64,000 nt of DNA from Henriciella algicola (lineage in GTDB: Bacteria > Pseudomonadota > Alphaproteobacteria > Caulobacterales > Hyphomonadaceae). Position numbers and translations under genes: made by a program. The notes under the pieces are model-generated. The model was not told the origin of the DNA, did not search any database, and worked only from the letters and a program-made list of their open reading frames with translations. This document shows positions 36,054 through 45,472 of this stretch, in pieces; position 1 is the first letter of the stretch; each line of letters begins with the position of its first letter. Location of the stretch: NCBI RefSeq assembly GCF_003576245.1, contig NZ_QWGA01000008.1, forward strand, positions 486,031 to 550,030, read 5' to 3'.

Positions 36054-36899
36054 TCAGGCGGCCACGCGGCTACCGATAGTCGTGCGGTGGAGCAGGCGGT
36101 CATGCCCCTGATAGCCGCCCGTCGCCATATGCAGGCATGAGCGGTTGTCCCACATGAGCAGCGTGCCCGCCGACCATTTGTGGCGGTACTGAAACTCAGG
36201 CCGCGTCTGCCAGCGATAAAGCTCTGTCAGCAGGGCCCAGCTCTCTTCCTCAGCCATGCCTTCGAAGCCGATAATGTATCCGGCGCAGCCGAAAAGCCCT
36301 TCCTCGCCAGTTTCGGGGTGCTTGCGGACGATGGGGTGGGACTGGGTCGCCATCGCTTCATCGGAAGAGCGGATGTCCATACTCCGGCCCTCATCCTTTT
36401 CGCCATAGAGGCCTGCCTTGCCATAGCCATTGCGTGCCGAATGGACGGCCACCCTGCCGTCCAGCTTCTCACGCAGATCGTCAGGCATCTCTGCCAGTGC
36501 CTTGTGCTGGTTAGTGAAAAGCGTGTCACCGCCAATGGGCGGAATGGTGATGCCATAGAGGCATGTGCCGGCGGGTGGGGAGGCCTGAAAGCTCCAGTCC
36601 GTATGCCACGTCTCGGCAAAGACCGGGCCGGTCTCATCGGCGTTGCGTTTGACGGCAATGATGTGCTGCCGGCCCGGTATCGGCGCAATGAAAGGGTCAT
36701 CGCCAAAGGGCCCGAAGTACCGGGTGAACCGCTCCAGGTCATCATCGCTGAGGCTCTGGCCTGGAAAGGCAAGGACGTGATGGGTGAGCCAGGCGGCGCG
36801 GATCTCCGCGACGGTTGCCTCACTGAGGGGCTGGCTCAGGTCTATGCCTGTTACGCTCGCCCCGCACGCCTCACCACTTTGGGTGATGGTCAGTGTCAT
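36054..36899 (-). CDS. TauD/TfdA family Fe(II)/2OG dioxygenase
   Basis: 281 residues from the ATG at 36899; upstream in-frame codons are not convincing. The HxD motif is WHTDWSF, the distal His is in CLHMATGGY and the 2OG arginine in LLHRTTIGSR. Family members attack sulfonates, phenoxyacetates or similar acids. No sulfur genes are adjacent, so the substrate is open. Its end converges with the hydroxylase gene after 7 bases. Confidence 0.87.
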   Translation of the reverse strand: MTLTITQSGEACGASVTGIDLSQPLSEATVAEIRAAWLTHHVLAFPGQSLSDDDLERFTRYFGPFGDDPFIAPIPGRQHIIAVKRNADETGPVFAETWHTDWSFQASPPAGTCLYGITIPPIGGDTLFTNQHKALAEMPDDLREKLDGRVAVHSARNGYGKAGLYGEKDEGRSMDIRSSDEAMATQSHPIVRKHPETGEEGLFGCAGYIIGFEGMAEEESWALLTELYRWQTRPEFQYRHKWSAGTLLMWDNRSCLHMATGGYQGHDRLLHRTTIGSRVAA

Positions 36900-36954
36900 G
36901 GTTTCCTCCAGCTGCCATCTTATCACGGGCACTGACGCGGGCTAGGTGTGACGC

Positions 36955-38262
36955 ATGAGTGATCTCTTTTCCGCTTCCGGTATGGCTGATGAGGCGCCGC
37001 GGCCGCTGGCTGACCGGCTGCGCCCGGCAAAGCTGTCTGAAGTCGTCGGGCAGAACCATCTGCTCGGCCCGGACGGCGCGCTCGGCCGGATGCTGTCGAC
37101 CAAGCGGCTCTCATCGATCATTTTCTGGGGCCCGCCCGGTGTCGGCAAGACAACGATTGCGCGGCTGCTCGCCAAGGAAACCGATCTCGAATTCGAAGCG
37201 ATCAGCGCCGTCTTCTCTGGCGTAAAGGATCTGCGCGCCGCCTTCGACCGGGCCGAGAACAGGCGCTCGACGGGCAAGGGCACACTGCTTTTCGTTGACG
37301 AGATCCACCGCTTCAACCGCGCCCAGCAGGACGGCTTCTTGCCCTTCGTCGAGGCGGGCGTCGTGACCCTCGTCGGCGCGACGACAGAGAATCCGAGCTT
37401 CGAGATCAATGGCGCGCTCCTGTCGCGCTGCGCGGTGCTGACGCTCAAACGCCTGACGCCAGAAGCGCTGGAAGAACTGCTCGTCCGCGCCGAAGCGCTT
37501 GAGGGGCGCAAACTGCCGCTGGAGCCGCGCGCCCGTGAAGCGCTGATCGACATGGCTGACGGCGATGGCCGCTACATGCTGAACCTTGCCGAGCAGGCCT
37601 TCACGCTGGCCGACGAGGGCACCGAGCTGACGCCAGAGGCGCTGAGCCAGGCACTCCAGAAGCGCGCGCCCGCCTATGACAAGGACCGTGAAGAGCACTA
37701 CAATCTGATTTCCGCCCTGCACAAATCGGTGCGCGGGTCAGACCCGGATGCCGCGCTTTACTGGTTTGCCCGCATGGTCACGGGCGGCGAAGACCCGCTT
37801 TATCTCGCCCGCCGCATTGTCCGCATGGCGTCAGAGGATATCGGCCTTGCCGACCCGACGGCGCTGATGATCGCGAATGAAGCGGCCCGCACCTATGAGC
37901 GCCTTGGCAGCCCGGAGGGCGAGCTTGCCCTCGCCCACGCCGTCGTCCACCTCGCCACGGCGCCAAAGTCCAACGCGGTCTACACCGCCTGGAAAGCCGC
38001 CCAGCGCGCCGCGAAAGAGACAGGCTCTCTCATGCCGCCAAAGCATATCCTGAACGCGCCCACCGCCTTCATGAAGGGCGAGGGCTATGGAAAGGGCTAT
38101 GCCTATGACCATGACGCCGAAGAGGGCTTTTCAGGTCAGAACTATTTCCCGGACGGGATGAAGCGCGAGAATTTCTATCAGCCCAAGGGGCAGGGGCGCG
38201 AAGGCCCCATCGCCGAACGGCTGAAACGCTGGGCAGAGCTGCGCAAGAGCCGGGGTGAATGA
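36955..38262 (+). CDS. rarA: Replication-associated recombination protein A (AAA ATPase)
   Basis: 435 residues. Walker A GPPGVGKTT (59-67), Walker B LLFVDEIH (111-118), sensor segment GATTENPSFE and the family's C-terminal tetramerisation region ending in the YPDGM-like YFPDGM. RarA/MgsA acts at stalled replication forks. Divergent from the TauD-type gene, with 55 bases between them. Confidence 0.95.
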   Translation: MSDLFSASGMADEAPRPLADRLRPAKLSEVVGQNHLLGPDGALGRMLSTKRLSSIIFWGPPGVGKTTIARLLAKETDLEFEAISAVFSGVKDLRAAFDRAENRRSTGKGTLLFVDEIHRFNRAQQDGFLPFVEAGVVTLVGATTENPSFEINGALLSRCAVLTLKRLTPEALEELLVRAEALEGRKLPLEPRAREALIDMADGDGRYMLNLAEQAFTLADEGTELTPEALSQALQKRAPAYDKDREEHYNLISALHKSVRGSDPDAALYWFARMVTGGEDPLYLARRIVRMASEDIGLADPTALMIANEAARTYERLGSPEGELALAHAVVHLATAPKSNAVYTAWKAAQRAAKETGSLMPPKHILNAPTAFMKGEGYGKGYAYDHDAEEGFSGQNYFPDGMKRENFYQPKGQGREGPIAERLKRWAELRKSRGE

Positions 38263-38332
38263 CGCTTCTGCGATTGCAGCCGCGCCCGGCTTCTGCTGGT
38301 ATCGCAAACAGATTTACTAAAGGGGTTTCAGG

Positions 38333-39688
38333 ATGACGGGTTTCAACTTTCGCAATGCTCTCATGATGGCAGGTGCGCTGACAGTCCTGGCAGCCTGTAA
38401 CCCGGACGCAGAGCCGAGCGGCAGTGAGATCATCGCGCAGGCACCAGCCAGCAGCCCGGCGGCCTCTGTCGGCGAAACGCCCGGGACTGTCACACCGACC
38501 CCCATGACCGTGCCGCAGGATATTCTCGACATGCATGAATCCATGCTCGTCATGGACACCCACCTTGATACGCCGGCCTATTTCCACACGCCGGACTATA
38601 ACTTCTCTGTCCGCCAGACCTTCGAGCAGGATGGCACCCATGTCGACCTGCCGCGCATGAAGGAAGGCGGCCTTGATGGCGGCTTCTGGGTGATCTTCAC
38701 GGCGCAAGGTCCTCTTGATGACGCGTCCTATGTCGCGGCCCGCAATCAGGCGCTGCTGCGCCAGATGTCGATCCGTGAACTCGCAGCCAAGTATGGCGAC
38801 GAAGTCGAGCTCGCCTTTACTGCCGATGACGCCGAACGCATCGCAGGCGAGGGCAAGCGCGTCGTCTATCAGAGCATGGAAAATGCCTATCCACTCGGCA
38901 CCGACGTATCGCTCGCCGAGACCTTTTACCAAGGTGGACTGCGCATGATCTCGCCGGCCCACTTCCGGAACAACCAGTTCGCAGACAGCGCGACTGACGT
39001 GTCGGGCGAGTCCTATGGTGGCCTCTCGCCGCTCGGCGAGGAGCTGGTGCGCAAGGCCAATGAGCTTGGCATGGTGCTCGATGGTTCGCACGCCTCTGAT
39101 GAAACCGTGTACGACATGATCGAACTGTCCACGACGCCGATCATCCTGTCCCACACCGGTGTCGACGGCGTCTACGACCATTTCCGCAACATTCCGGACG
39201 AGCTGCTGACGGCAATCGCCGAAGATGGCGGCGTCATCCAGATCAACGCCTTTGGCGGCTATCTCGAAGCACTGGAGCCGAGTGCAGAACGCCAGCAGGC
39301 TATGGCTGACCTCGAAGAACAGTTCGGCGGTAGCTATTACGATCTCGACGAAGCGACGCGTGAGGAATATTCCGCCGCCCGCGAAGAGATCGACGCACAA
39401 TATCCGGCGCCGCGCTCCAGCTTTGAGAAATTCATGGAGCACCTTCTCTATGCGCTCGACCTTGTCGGCCCGGACCATGTCGGCATGGGCGCTGACTGGG
39501 ATGGCGGCGGCGGCGTCGACGGCATGACCGACATCACCTTCCTGCCGAAGGTGACCGCAGCGCTTCTCGAGGCGGGCTATAGCGAGGAGGACATCGAGAA
39601 GTTCTGGAGCGGCAACATGCTGCGCCTCCTGCGTCAGGCCGAAGAGGCGCGCACCTCTGAAATGCAATCGCCGAACGTCCTGAATTAG
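38333..39688 (+). CDS. Membrane dipeptidase (peptidase M19), lipoprotein
   Basis: 451 residues. Lipobox LAAC (Cys22). Zinc ligands of the M19 family are seen in VMDTHLDTP, the bridging Glu in VYQSMEN, and His in LSHTGVDGVYDHFRN. The end of the barrel has GMGADWDGGGGVDGM and the family signature WSGNMLRLL. It cleaves dipeptides in the periplasm. The NhaC-type gene follows after 33 bases. Confidence 0.92.
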   Translation: MTGFNFRNALMMAGALTVLAACNPDAEPSGSEIIAQAPASSPAASVGETPGTVTPTPMTVPQDILDMHESMLVMDTHLDTPAYFHTPDYNFSVRQTFEQDGTHVDLPRMKEGGLDGGFWVIFTAQGPLDDASYVAARNQALLRQMSIRELAAKYGDEVELAFTADDAERIAGEGKRVVYQSMENAYPLGTDVSLAETFYQGGLRMISPAHFRNNQFADSATDVSGESYGGLSPLGEELVRKANELGMVLDGSHASDETVYDMIELSTTPIILSHTGVDGVYDHFRNIPDELLTAIAEDGGVIQINAFGGYLEALEPSAERQQAMADLEEQFGGSYYDLDEATREEYSAAREEIDAQYPAPRSSFEKFMEHLLYALDLVGPDHVGMGADWDGGGGVDGMTDITFLPKVTAALLEAGYSEEDIEKFWSGNMLRLLRQAEEARTSEMQSPNVLN

Positions 39689-39721
39689 GGCGGTCCGGGG
39701 CGAGAGGCGGGGAGCTACTCA

Positions 39722-41092
39722 ATGGCGGACTGGATCACACTTCTGCCGCCTGTCCTGGCGCTCGCCATCGCGGTCTGGACGCGCAATGTCTATTGGGCGC
39801 TCGGCCTCGCTATCTGGACATCCGAAACGCTGATCGCCGGGGGAAACCCGGCGCTCGGCTTTTTCGGCAGCGTGGAGCGCGCCGTCTCTGTCTTCGGCAG
39901 TGAGGGTAATACACGCATCCTCCTCTTCTGCCTCATCATCGGGGCACTGATCGAATATATGCGCCGGTCCGGCGGGATTGCCGGCATGGTGAACTGGCTG
40001 GTCCGCACGGGCGCGGCTGGCACGCGGCGGCGGGCAGGCGCGGTAACCGCACTTACTGGCACGCTTATCTTCGTCGAAACCAATATCAGCCTTCTGACCA
40101 CAGGCATTATGGGCCGGCCGCTCTTCGACCGCCTTAAGATGAGCCGGGAGCGGCTCGCCTATATCATCGACTCGACCTCTGCACCTGTCAGCATACTGAT
40201 TCTGCTCAATGGCTGGGGTGCATTCGTGCTTGGCCTCATCGCCGAGTATGACCTCGACAATCCACTGGCCGTGCTGGTCGCGACCATCCCGCTCAACTTC
40301 TATGCGCTGCTGACGCTTGCGGGCGTCTGGCTGACGGTCATCAGCGACCGCACCTTTGGCCCGCTTCGTGCGCGTGAGGCGCAGACCATCGCCGCCAATG
40401 ACGATGCACCGGAAGAAGAAACCGGAAGCGGAAGCGCGCTCAACATGGGCGTGCCTCTGCTCGTTCTGGTCGGCGGCGCGCTTGGCTTCATGCTCTGGAC
40501 GGGCGGCGGCAATATGCTGGAAGGCTCAGGCTCCCAGTCCATCCTCTGGGCCGTCTGCCTTGCGACAGCGATTGCCTTCATCCTGTTGCTGCGGTCCGGC
40601 AAGGAGCCGAAGGGGAGCCTGATCGAGACCGGCTTCAAGGGGATGGGCGACCTTCTGCCTGCAGTAACAGTAATCTTCCTCGCGCTGGTGCTGGGGGCGA
40701 GCCTCAAGGCGCTCGGCACGGGCGAAGTCCTCGGCGGTCTTGCAGGCAGCATCTCCTTTGCCTGGGCACTGCCTTCCATCGTCTTTGTCGTCGCGGGCAT
40801 CACTTCATTCACGACCGGCACGAGCTGGGGCACCTATGGCATCCTCGTGCCAGTTGTCATTCCGCTTGCCCTCGGCAGCGGCGTGCCGCCATCGCTCGCT
40901 CTCGCGGCGGTCCTCGGCGGCGGCGTCTTCGGTGACCATTGTTCGCCAATTTCCGACACCTCGATCATCGCGAGCCTCGCGGCCGAATGTGACCATATCG
41001 AACATGTGCGCACGCAGCTGCCCTATGCGCTTACGACCGGGCTGCTCGCCGTCATCGGCTATCTCGCGGCCGGTATCGCCACCACGTTCTGA
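39722..41092 (+). CDS. NhaC family Na+/H+ antiporter-like membrane protein
   Basis: 456 residues with about 11 membrane spans. The family region FVETNISLLTTGIMGRPL and the later GTSWGTYGILVPVVIPLA and GDHCSPISDTSI (discontinuous-helix) blocks are clear. It may exchange sodium for protons, or sodium with an organic acid as in some NhaC relatives. Linked to the M19 dipeptidase gene upstream. A hairpin follows the stop. Confidence 0.88.
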   Translation: MADWITLLPPVLALAIAVWTRNVYWALGLAIWTSETLIAGGNPALGFFGSVERAVSVFGSEGNTRILLFCLIIGALIEYMRRSGGIAGMVNWLVRTGAAGTRRRAGAVTALTGTLIFVETNISLLTTGIMGRPLFDRLKMSRERLAYIIDSTSAPVSILILLNGWGAFVLGLIAEYDLDNPLAVLVATIPLNFYALLTLAGVWLTVISDRTFGPLRAREAQTIAANDDAPEEETGSGSALNMGVPLLVLVGGALGFMLWTGGGNMLEGSGSQSILWAVCLATAIAFILLLRSGKEPKGSLIETGFKGMGDLLPAVTVIFLALVLGASLKALGTGEVLGGLAGSISFAWALPSIVFVVAGITSFTTGTSWGTYGILVPVVIPLALGSGVPPSLALAAVLGGGVFGDHCSPISDTSIIASLAAECDHIEHVRTQLPYALTTGLLAVIGYLAAGIATTF

Positions 41093-41113
41093 AGCGTCTA
41101 CTGACATAGAAAA

Positions 41114-41140
41114 GCGGCGCGCCCTGATTGAACGCGCCGC
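41114..41140. terminator. GC hairpin after NhaC-type gene
   Basis: GCGGCGCG pairs with CGCGCCGC around an 11-base loop, in the gap between two converging genes. A-rich before it and no T-run after, so it fits better as terminator for the minus strand gene. Confidence 0.55.
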
Positions 41141-41198
41141 CATAGAGGAGAATGCCGAGCAGGCCTACCAGCCCACTTGGTCTGACTAGGAGTCTCGC

Positions 41199-41906
41199 CT
41201 AGCCGAAGAGCTCTTCAAGGTAGTCCTTCAGGATCGCAAAGCTGCGGCGCTCGGCGGCTGGGTCGTAGACCGTGCCGAAGTCCGGGTCGTTCGCTTCCGG
41301 ATTGGTGAAGGCGTGCATGACGCCGCCAAAGGCGTGCAGCTGCCAGTCGGCGCCAGCGTCCGTCATCTCCTTGGAGAAGGCCATGACGTCCTCTGGCTTT
41401 GCCATCGGATCGTCCCAGCCATGCAGGGCGAGAACTTTCGACTTGGTCTTGTGGCCGCCAGTGTTGCCAGGGGCGCCGAGGATACCGTGGAAAGACGCAA
41501 CGCCTTCGACGTCCATGCCGGCGCGCGCCATGTCGAGGACGCAGAGACCGCCGAAGCAGAAGCCGATCGCTGCCGCCGTGTCGCAGCCAGATTCCTTCTT
41601 CGCGACTTCAAGGCTGTACTTCAGACGGTTCTGAAGCTCGGCGCGGTTGGACGCCAGCGGCTCCATCAGCGCCTGGCTCTCTTCCTTGGTCGAGCCGCGC
41701 TTGCCCTTGCCATAGACGTCGAGCGCAAAGCCCGCATAGCCCCACTCAGCCAGCATCTTGGCCTTCTCATGATCGAATTCGTTCTGTCCGCCCCATGCGT
41801 GGGAGACGAGGACAACAGCTTTCGGCTTGCCTTCTGGCATGGCCAGAAAGCCTTCATAGGTCTGTCCGGCCTGTTCATAGTCCAGTGATTTCGTTGAAAC
41901 GGCCAT
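41199..41906 (-). CDS. Dienelactone hydrolase family protein
   Basis: 235 residues from the ATG at 41906, which has AAGGA at good spacing. Alpha/beta hydrolase with Cys nucleophile in GFCFGG, Asp in HGWDDP and His in MHAFTNP. Dienelactone hydrolases open the lactones made during chloroaromatic breakdown; many relatives act as general carboxylesterases. No aromatic-ring cluster is adjacent. Confidence 0.87.
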   Translation of the reverse strand: MAVSTKSLDYEQAGQTYEGFLAMPEGKPKAVVLVSHAWGGQNEFDHEKAKMLAEWGYAGFALDVYGKGKRGSTKEESQALMEPLASNRAELQNRLKYSLEVAKKESGCDTAAAIGFCFGGLCVLDMARAGMDVEGVASFHGILGAPGNTGGHKTKSKVLALHGWDDPMAKPEDVMAFSKEMTDAGADWQLHAFGGVMHAFTNPEANDPDFGTVYDPAAERRSFAILKDYLEELFG

Positions 41907-42010
41907 GCGCGTCATTCCTTCTTGTGTGACTTGTCCCAGCCTCACTTAGGGTTTCTCTGAGTGATAGCTAGGCCTTGCCGGGAAGATCGGAACAGACGCA
42001 AATAGGGCCG

Positions 42011-42946
42011 ATGAGGAAACGCCAGATAATAATAGATTGCGATCCGGGGCTCGACGATGCCGTTGCGCTTCTGCTTGCCTTTGCGGCAACTGACCGGATC
42101 GATGTGCTCGGAATTACGACGGTCGCAGGCAATGTCCGTGGTGAGCTCACGCATCGTAATGCGCGCATCGTCCGCGACCTTGCGGGCAACCAGTCAGGCC
42201 TGCCTGTGCGTGCCGGTGCGCCGCGCCCGCTTGTTCGCGATCCGGTCACGGCAGAGGACTTTCACGGCACGACAGGGCTCGGCGGGCTGGACCTGCCAAA
42301 GCCGAAGGGACGCGCCTCCCGCCAGCACGGCGTGAACTTCCTGATACAGACCCTCCGTACCATGAAGGGCTTTCCGGCGACCCTCGTCGTGACCGGCCCG
42401 ATGACCAATGTCGCGCTCGCGCTCAGCATGGCGCCCGACATTGTCGAGGGCCTCTCTGAGATCGTCATTATGGGCGGTGCGGACAGCGAAGGCGGCAACA
42501 TTACCCCGCATGCCGAGTTCAACATCTTCGCTGACCCCCATGCCGCCCAAGCCGTTTTCCGGTCCGGCATTCCGATGCGCGTGCTCAGCCTCGATGTGAC
42601 CCACCAGCTGCTGACGCAGGACGAGATGGTCGAGCGCGTGCGCGCCCTTGGCTCGTATCAAGCCGTAGTCGCCGCTGATCTGCTCGCTGCCTCCAACAAG
42701 CTTGAAGAATCCGCAAAGGCGCGGAACGCCCCGCTGCATGATCCTTCCACCATCCTTGCGCTGCTGAGACCGGACCTCTTCACGGGCCGCAAGGCGCGCG
42801 TATCCGTCGTCACCGAAGAAGGCGAGCGTTTCGGCAAGACCGTGCCGGAGTACCGCGAGGACGGCCATGTTGAGTGGTACACTGGTGTCGATGCAGAAGG
42901 CGCCTTCTCAGAACTGCTCGGCCAGCTCGGGAGATACCCGCTATGA
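42011..42946 (+). CDS. Nucleoside hydrolase (inosine-uridine preferring type)
   Basis: 311 residues from the ATG at 42011. The calcium-binding motif DCDPGLDDAVALL is at the N-terminus, with NVRGELTHRNA and a later active-site His region. It splits ribonucleosides to base plus ribose. Its TGA overlaps the ATG of the ribokinase gene (ATGA), so ribose released here is phosphorylated by the coupled product. Confidence 0.92.
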   Translation: MRKRQIIIDCDPGLDDAVALLLAFAATDRIDVLGITTVAGNVRGELTHRNARIVRDLAGNQSGLPVRAGAPRPLVRDPVTAEDFHGTTGLGGLDLPKPKGRASRQHGVNFLIQTLRTMKGFPATLVVTGPMTNVALALSMAPDIVEGLSEIVIMGGADSEGGNITPHAEFNIFADPHAAQAVFRSGIPMRVLSLDVTHQLLTQDEMVERVRALGSYQAVVAADLLAASNKLEESAKARNAPLHDPSTILALLRPDLFTGRKARVSVVTEEGERFGKTVPEYREDGHVEWYTGVDAEGAFSELLGQLGRYPL

Positions 42947-43806
42947 CGCATCCGCGAATTACGGTCATCGGCTCCATCAATCTTGATCTCGTTGCAACAG
43001 CAGACAAGCTGCCGGTGGCCGGAGAGACGGTGACCGGAGCAAGCTTTGCCCAGCACGCAGGCGGCAAAGGGGCGAATATGGCGCTGGCCGCCCAGCGGCT
43101 CGGCGCGTCCGTGAAGCTTATTGGCCGGGTCGGGGATGACCCAAACGCTGAAGGCGCGCTTGGTCTCTTGAGGTCGGGCGGTGTCGATCTGGAGAGCGTA
43201 ATCGTCGATGAGGATGCGCCAACGGGCGTCGCCCTTATTGGCGTCGACACCAAAGGCGAAAACCAGATCATCGTGGCAAGCGGCGCGAATGGCGAACTTG
43301 GTGCTGACGATGTGCGCGGTACCTCCGCAAGCGATGCCGTCCTCTGCCAGCTTGAAGTGCCTGTCCCGGCCGTAATGGAAGCATCGCGGATAGAGGCCGC
43401 TGTGTTCGCCGTAAATCTGGCTCCAGCACTTCCTGTACCGGCAGAGCTCCTTGAGCGCGCCGACCTTCTCATCGTGAATGAAGGGGAAGCGGCGTATTAT
43501 GGCGACGCGATCCATCGCGGCGAAGGTCTGGTCGCGCTGACGCTGGGCGGGCAGGGCGCTGTCCTCTACCGCGCTGGCAAGGAAATTGCCCGCACGCAGG
43601 CTTTCGCCGTGCCTGTCATCGATACGACCGGGGCAGGCGACACCTTCTGCGCCGCGCTCGTACTTGCGCTGGCCGAAGGGCGGGGTGAAGGCGAGGCGCT
43701 ACGCTTTGCGTCCGCCGCCTCTGCGCTGGCCGTCACCAAGCCCGGCGCGCAGCCAAGCCTGCCATGGCGCAAAGAGGTCGACGCCTTTCTGAAAGATCAG
43801 GACTGA
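42943..43806 (+). CDS. rbsK: Ribokinase (PfkB family)
   Basis: 287 residues from the ATG at 42943. PfkB signatures are seen as GGKGANMALAAQRLG at the N-terminus and DTTGAGDTFCAAL at the C-terminus, the latter with the catalytic Asp. Phosphorylates ribose to ribose 5-phosphate. Coupled by a four-base overlap to the nucleoside hydrolase gene, forming a compact nucleoside-salvage unit. Confidence 0.92.
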   Translation: MTHPRITVIGSINLDLVATADKLPVAGETVTGASFAQHAGGKGANMALAAQRLGASVKLIGRVGDDPNAEGALGLLRSGGVDLESVIVDEDAPTGVALIGVDTKGENQIIVASGANGELGADDVRGTSASDAVLCQLEVPVPAVMEASRIEAAVFAVNLAPALPVPAELLERADLLIVNEGEAAYYGDAIHRGEGLVALTLGGQGAVLYRAGKEIARTQAFAVPVIDTTGAGDTFCAALVLALAEGRGEGEALRFASAASALAVTKPGAQPSLPWRKEVDAFLKDQD

Positions 43807-43815
43807 GAGCGCCGA

Positions 43816-44430
43816 ATGGGCCAGTTTCCTTGGACGCGAATTGAGGTTGGACCGGCCCGCGAAGCGGAGATCCGCGCCGCCGTGCGCGATACGACCGCCT
43901 TGCCCAGCACCGCGGCCACAAGCAGGCTCGCCGCGCAGGACGATGCCGCTGCCCTGACAGAACTCTTCGCCTTTCCCGAGGTGAACCGCTGGATCTACAG
44001 CCTGCCTCGCCCGCTCACCGTAGAGGCCGTCGCAAAGTACATCTCGGAAATGGAGGCGGCGAAGGCGCAAGGCGAGGGCCTTCTATCGCTGAACTTCGAT
44101 GAGGAGGGCACGCTATCTGGCTATTCGGAACTTCGCATCTGGCCACAATGGGCGGCTGGAGAACTTGCGGGCGCCATGCGGCCTGACCTGCAGAGCAAGG
44201 GGCAGGGCGCCGCCGGTATGTTTGCGACCTTCACCTGGATGTTCGAGGCGCTCGGCCTCGACCTCATCTGCAACACCACCGCGCTCGACAATATCCGTAT
44301 ACAGAAGCTGTTTCAGCGTACGGGCTTTGTCTATCGCGGCGATATCGAAAGCCAGCGGCCAGACGGCACCATCCGCCAGTCGCAGGTCTGGGAAGTCATG
44401 CGCAATGACTGGTTGGCCCAGTTCGGATGA
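43816..44430 (+). CDS. GNAT family N-acetyltransferase
   Basis: 204 residues. The C-terminal two thirds match the RimJ/RimL-like GNAT fold: acetyl-CoA loop near QSKGQGAAGMF, and NTTALDNIRIQKLFQRTGF, a typical segment. Acceptor unknown. It begins 10 bases after the ribokinase stop, so it is probably in the same operon. Confidence 0.8.
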   Translation: MGQFPWTRIEVGPAREAEIRAAVRDTTALPSTAATSRLAAQDDAAALTELFAFPEVNRWIYSLPRPLTVEAVAKYISEMEAAKAQGEGLLSLNFDEEGTLSGYSELRIWPQWAAGELAGAMRPDLQSKGQGAAGMFATFTWMFEALGLDLICNTTALDNIRIQKLFQRTGFVYRGDIESQRPDGTIRQSQVWEVMRNDWLAQFG

Positions 44431-44462
44431 ACTAGGCGCAAAAGTCCTTGTGGTTCGACCAG

Positions 44463-44548
44463 CATCCTGAGAGAAGCCGAAGGACGCTCACCATGGGGAC
44501 GTTTTCAAACGTTGAATTCGCCCTCATCCTGAGCGAAGTCGAAGGACG
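44463..44548. repeat. Two copies of a dispersed CATCCTGAG...CGAAGGACG repeat
   Basis: Copy one at 44463-44486 and copy two at 44525-44548, both 24 bases with three differences, in the same orientation in the gap after the GNAT gene. A related copy in the opposite orientation is at 63204-63226. The element is a widespread intergenic palindromic-type repeat in Alphaproteobacteria. Confidence 0.75.
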
Positions 44549-44562
44549 AGGGCGACGCCTTG

Positions 44563-45462
44563 TCAGTCCTCGATCAGATTGCCTTCCGTGTCGCGCACCT
44601 CTGGCCCGTTTACCCGGGCGCGGCCATCGCCGAACGGCGCGTCGCGTTCGCGCAAGGCTTCGCGCAGGCCCGCTTCGCCAACGCGTTTCACAAAGGCATG
44701 AGCTGAGGCGGCCTGATGGCCGCGCACATCATTCTCCACGGCGAGACGCTGCATCGTGCGGGCCCCCATCAGCTCCATGCCGAGGTTCACGGCGCGCTTG
44801 TTGGCGGCAAGGATGTCTGCGTCCACGTGCGCCATCCGGTCGGCCAGGCCTTCGACCTCGGCTTCCAGCATGTTTGCGGGCACAGACTTCATCGCGAAAC
44901 CGAGCTGCGCGGCCTCAACACCCGTGATGCTGTCGCCGGTCAGCATGAGCCGTTTGGTCCATTGCGGGCCGACATTGTAGAGCCACATCTGGTTCGGCAG
45001 CGCACCCAGGTTTCGCCCGGCCGGGAAGGACACCATCGCATCATCGGCAATGATGACCATGTCGCAGAGAAGCGCGATATCGGTGCCGCCTGCCACGCAG
45101 GGGCCGTGAACCTGCGCGATGACAGGCTTGTGCATGTCAAAGATCGCCATGCGATAGCGCTGCGCCCGTTCCAGCTGCCAGATATCGTCAGCGACAGAGC
45201 GCCCACCGCGCGTGTCGCTGGTCTCGGCGTCGAGGCGCGAGACGGGCACACTGTCAGAGCCTGCAAGGTCGTATCCGGCTGAAAAGCCCCGACCCGCGCC
45301 CTTAATGATGACGCAGTGCACCGCCCGGTCATTATCGGCCTGCCAGAGCGCCTCTGACATTTCGGCCTGCATCTTCAGCGTCAACGCGTTCAGCTTGTCA
45401 GGCCGGTTCAGCGTGATGCGGGCGCGGCCATTCTCGACCTCATAGATGATTTCATCGAACAT
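44563..45462 (-). CDS. Crotonase family protein (enoyl-CoA hydratase-like)
   Basis: 299 residues, longer than usual. Oxyanion-hole blocks GRGFSAGYDLAG and GPCVAGGTDIALLCD are clear. The position of the first catalytic Glu reads SFPAGRNLGALPN, so hydratase activity is uncertain. The C-terminal extension of about 40 residues is not typical. It lies 10 bases downstream of the amidohydrolase gene, so they are probably co-transcribed. Confidence 0.83.
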   Translation of the reverse strand: MFDEIIYEVENGRARITLNRPDKLNALTLKMQAEMSEALWQADNDRAVHCVIIKGAGRGFSAGYDLAGSDSVPVSRLDAETSDTRGGRSVADDIWQLERAQRYRMAIFDMHKPVIAQVHGPCVAGGTDIALLCDMVIIADDAMVSFPAGRNLGALPNQMWLYNVGPQWTKRLMLTGDSITGVEAAQLGFAMKSVPANMLEAEVEGLADRMAHVDADILAANKRAVNLGMELMGARTMQRLAVENDVRGHQAASAHAFVKRVGEAGLREALRERDAPFGDGRARVNGPEVRDTEGNLIED

Positions 45463-45472
45463 GTGGGTCTTC

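Noticed and set aside
38069..39667. 532-codon minus-strand ORF
   Set aside because: Antisense to the M19 dipeptidase, which has full catalytic motifs and a lipobox.
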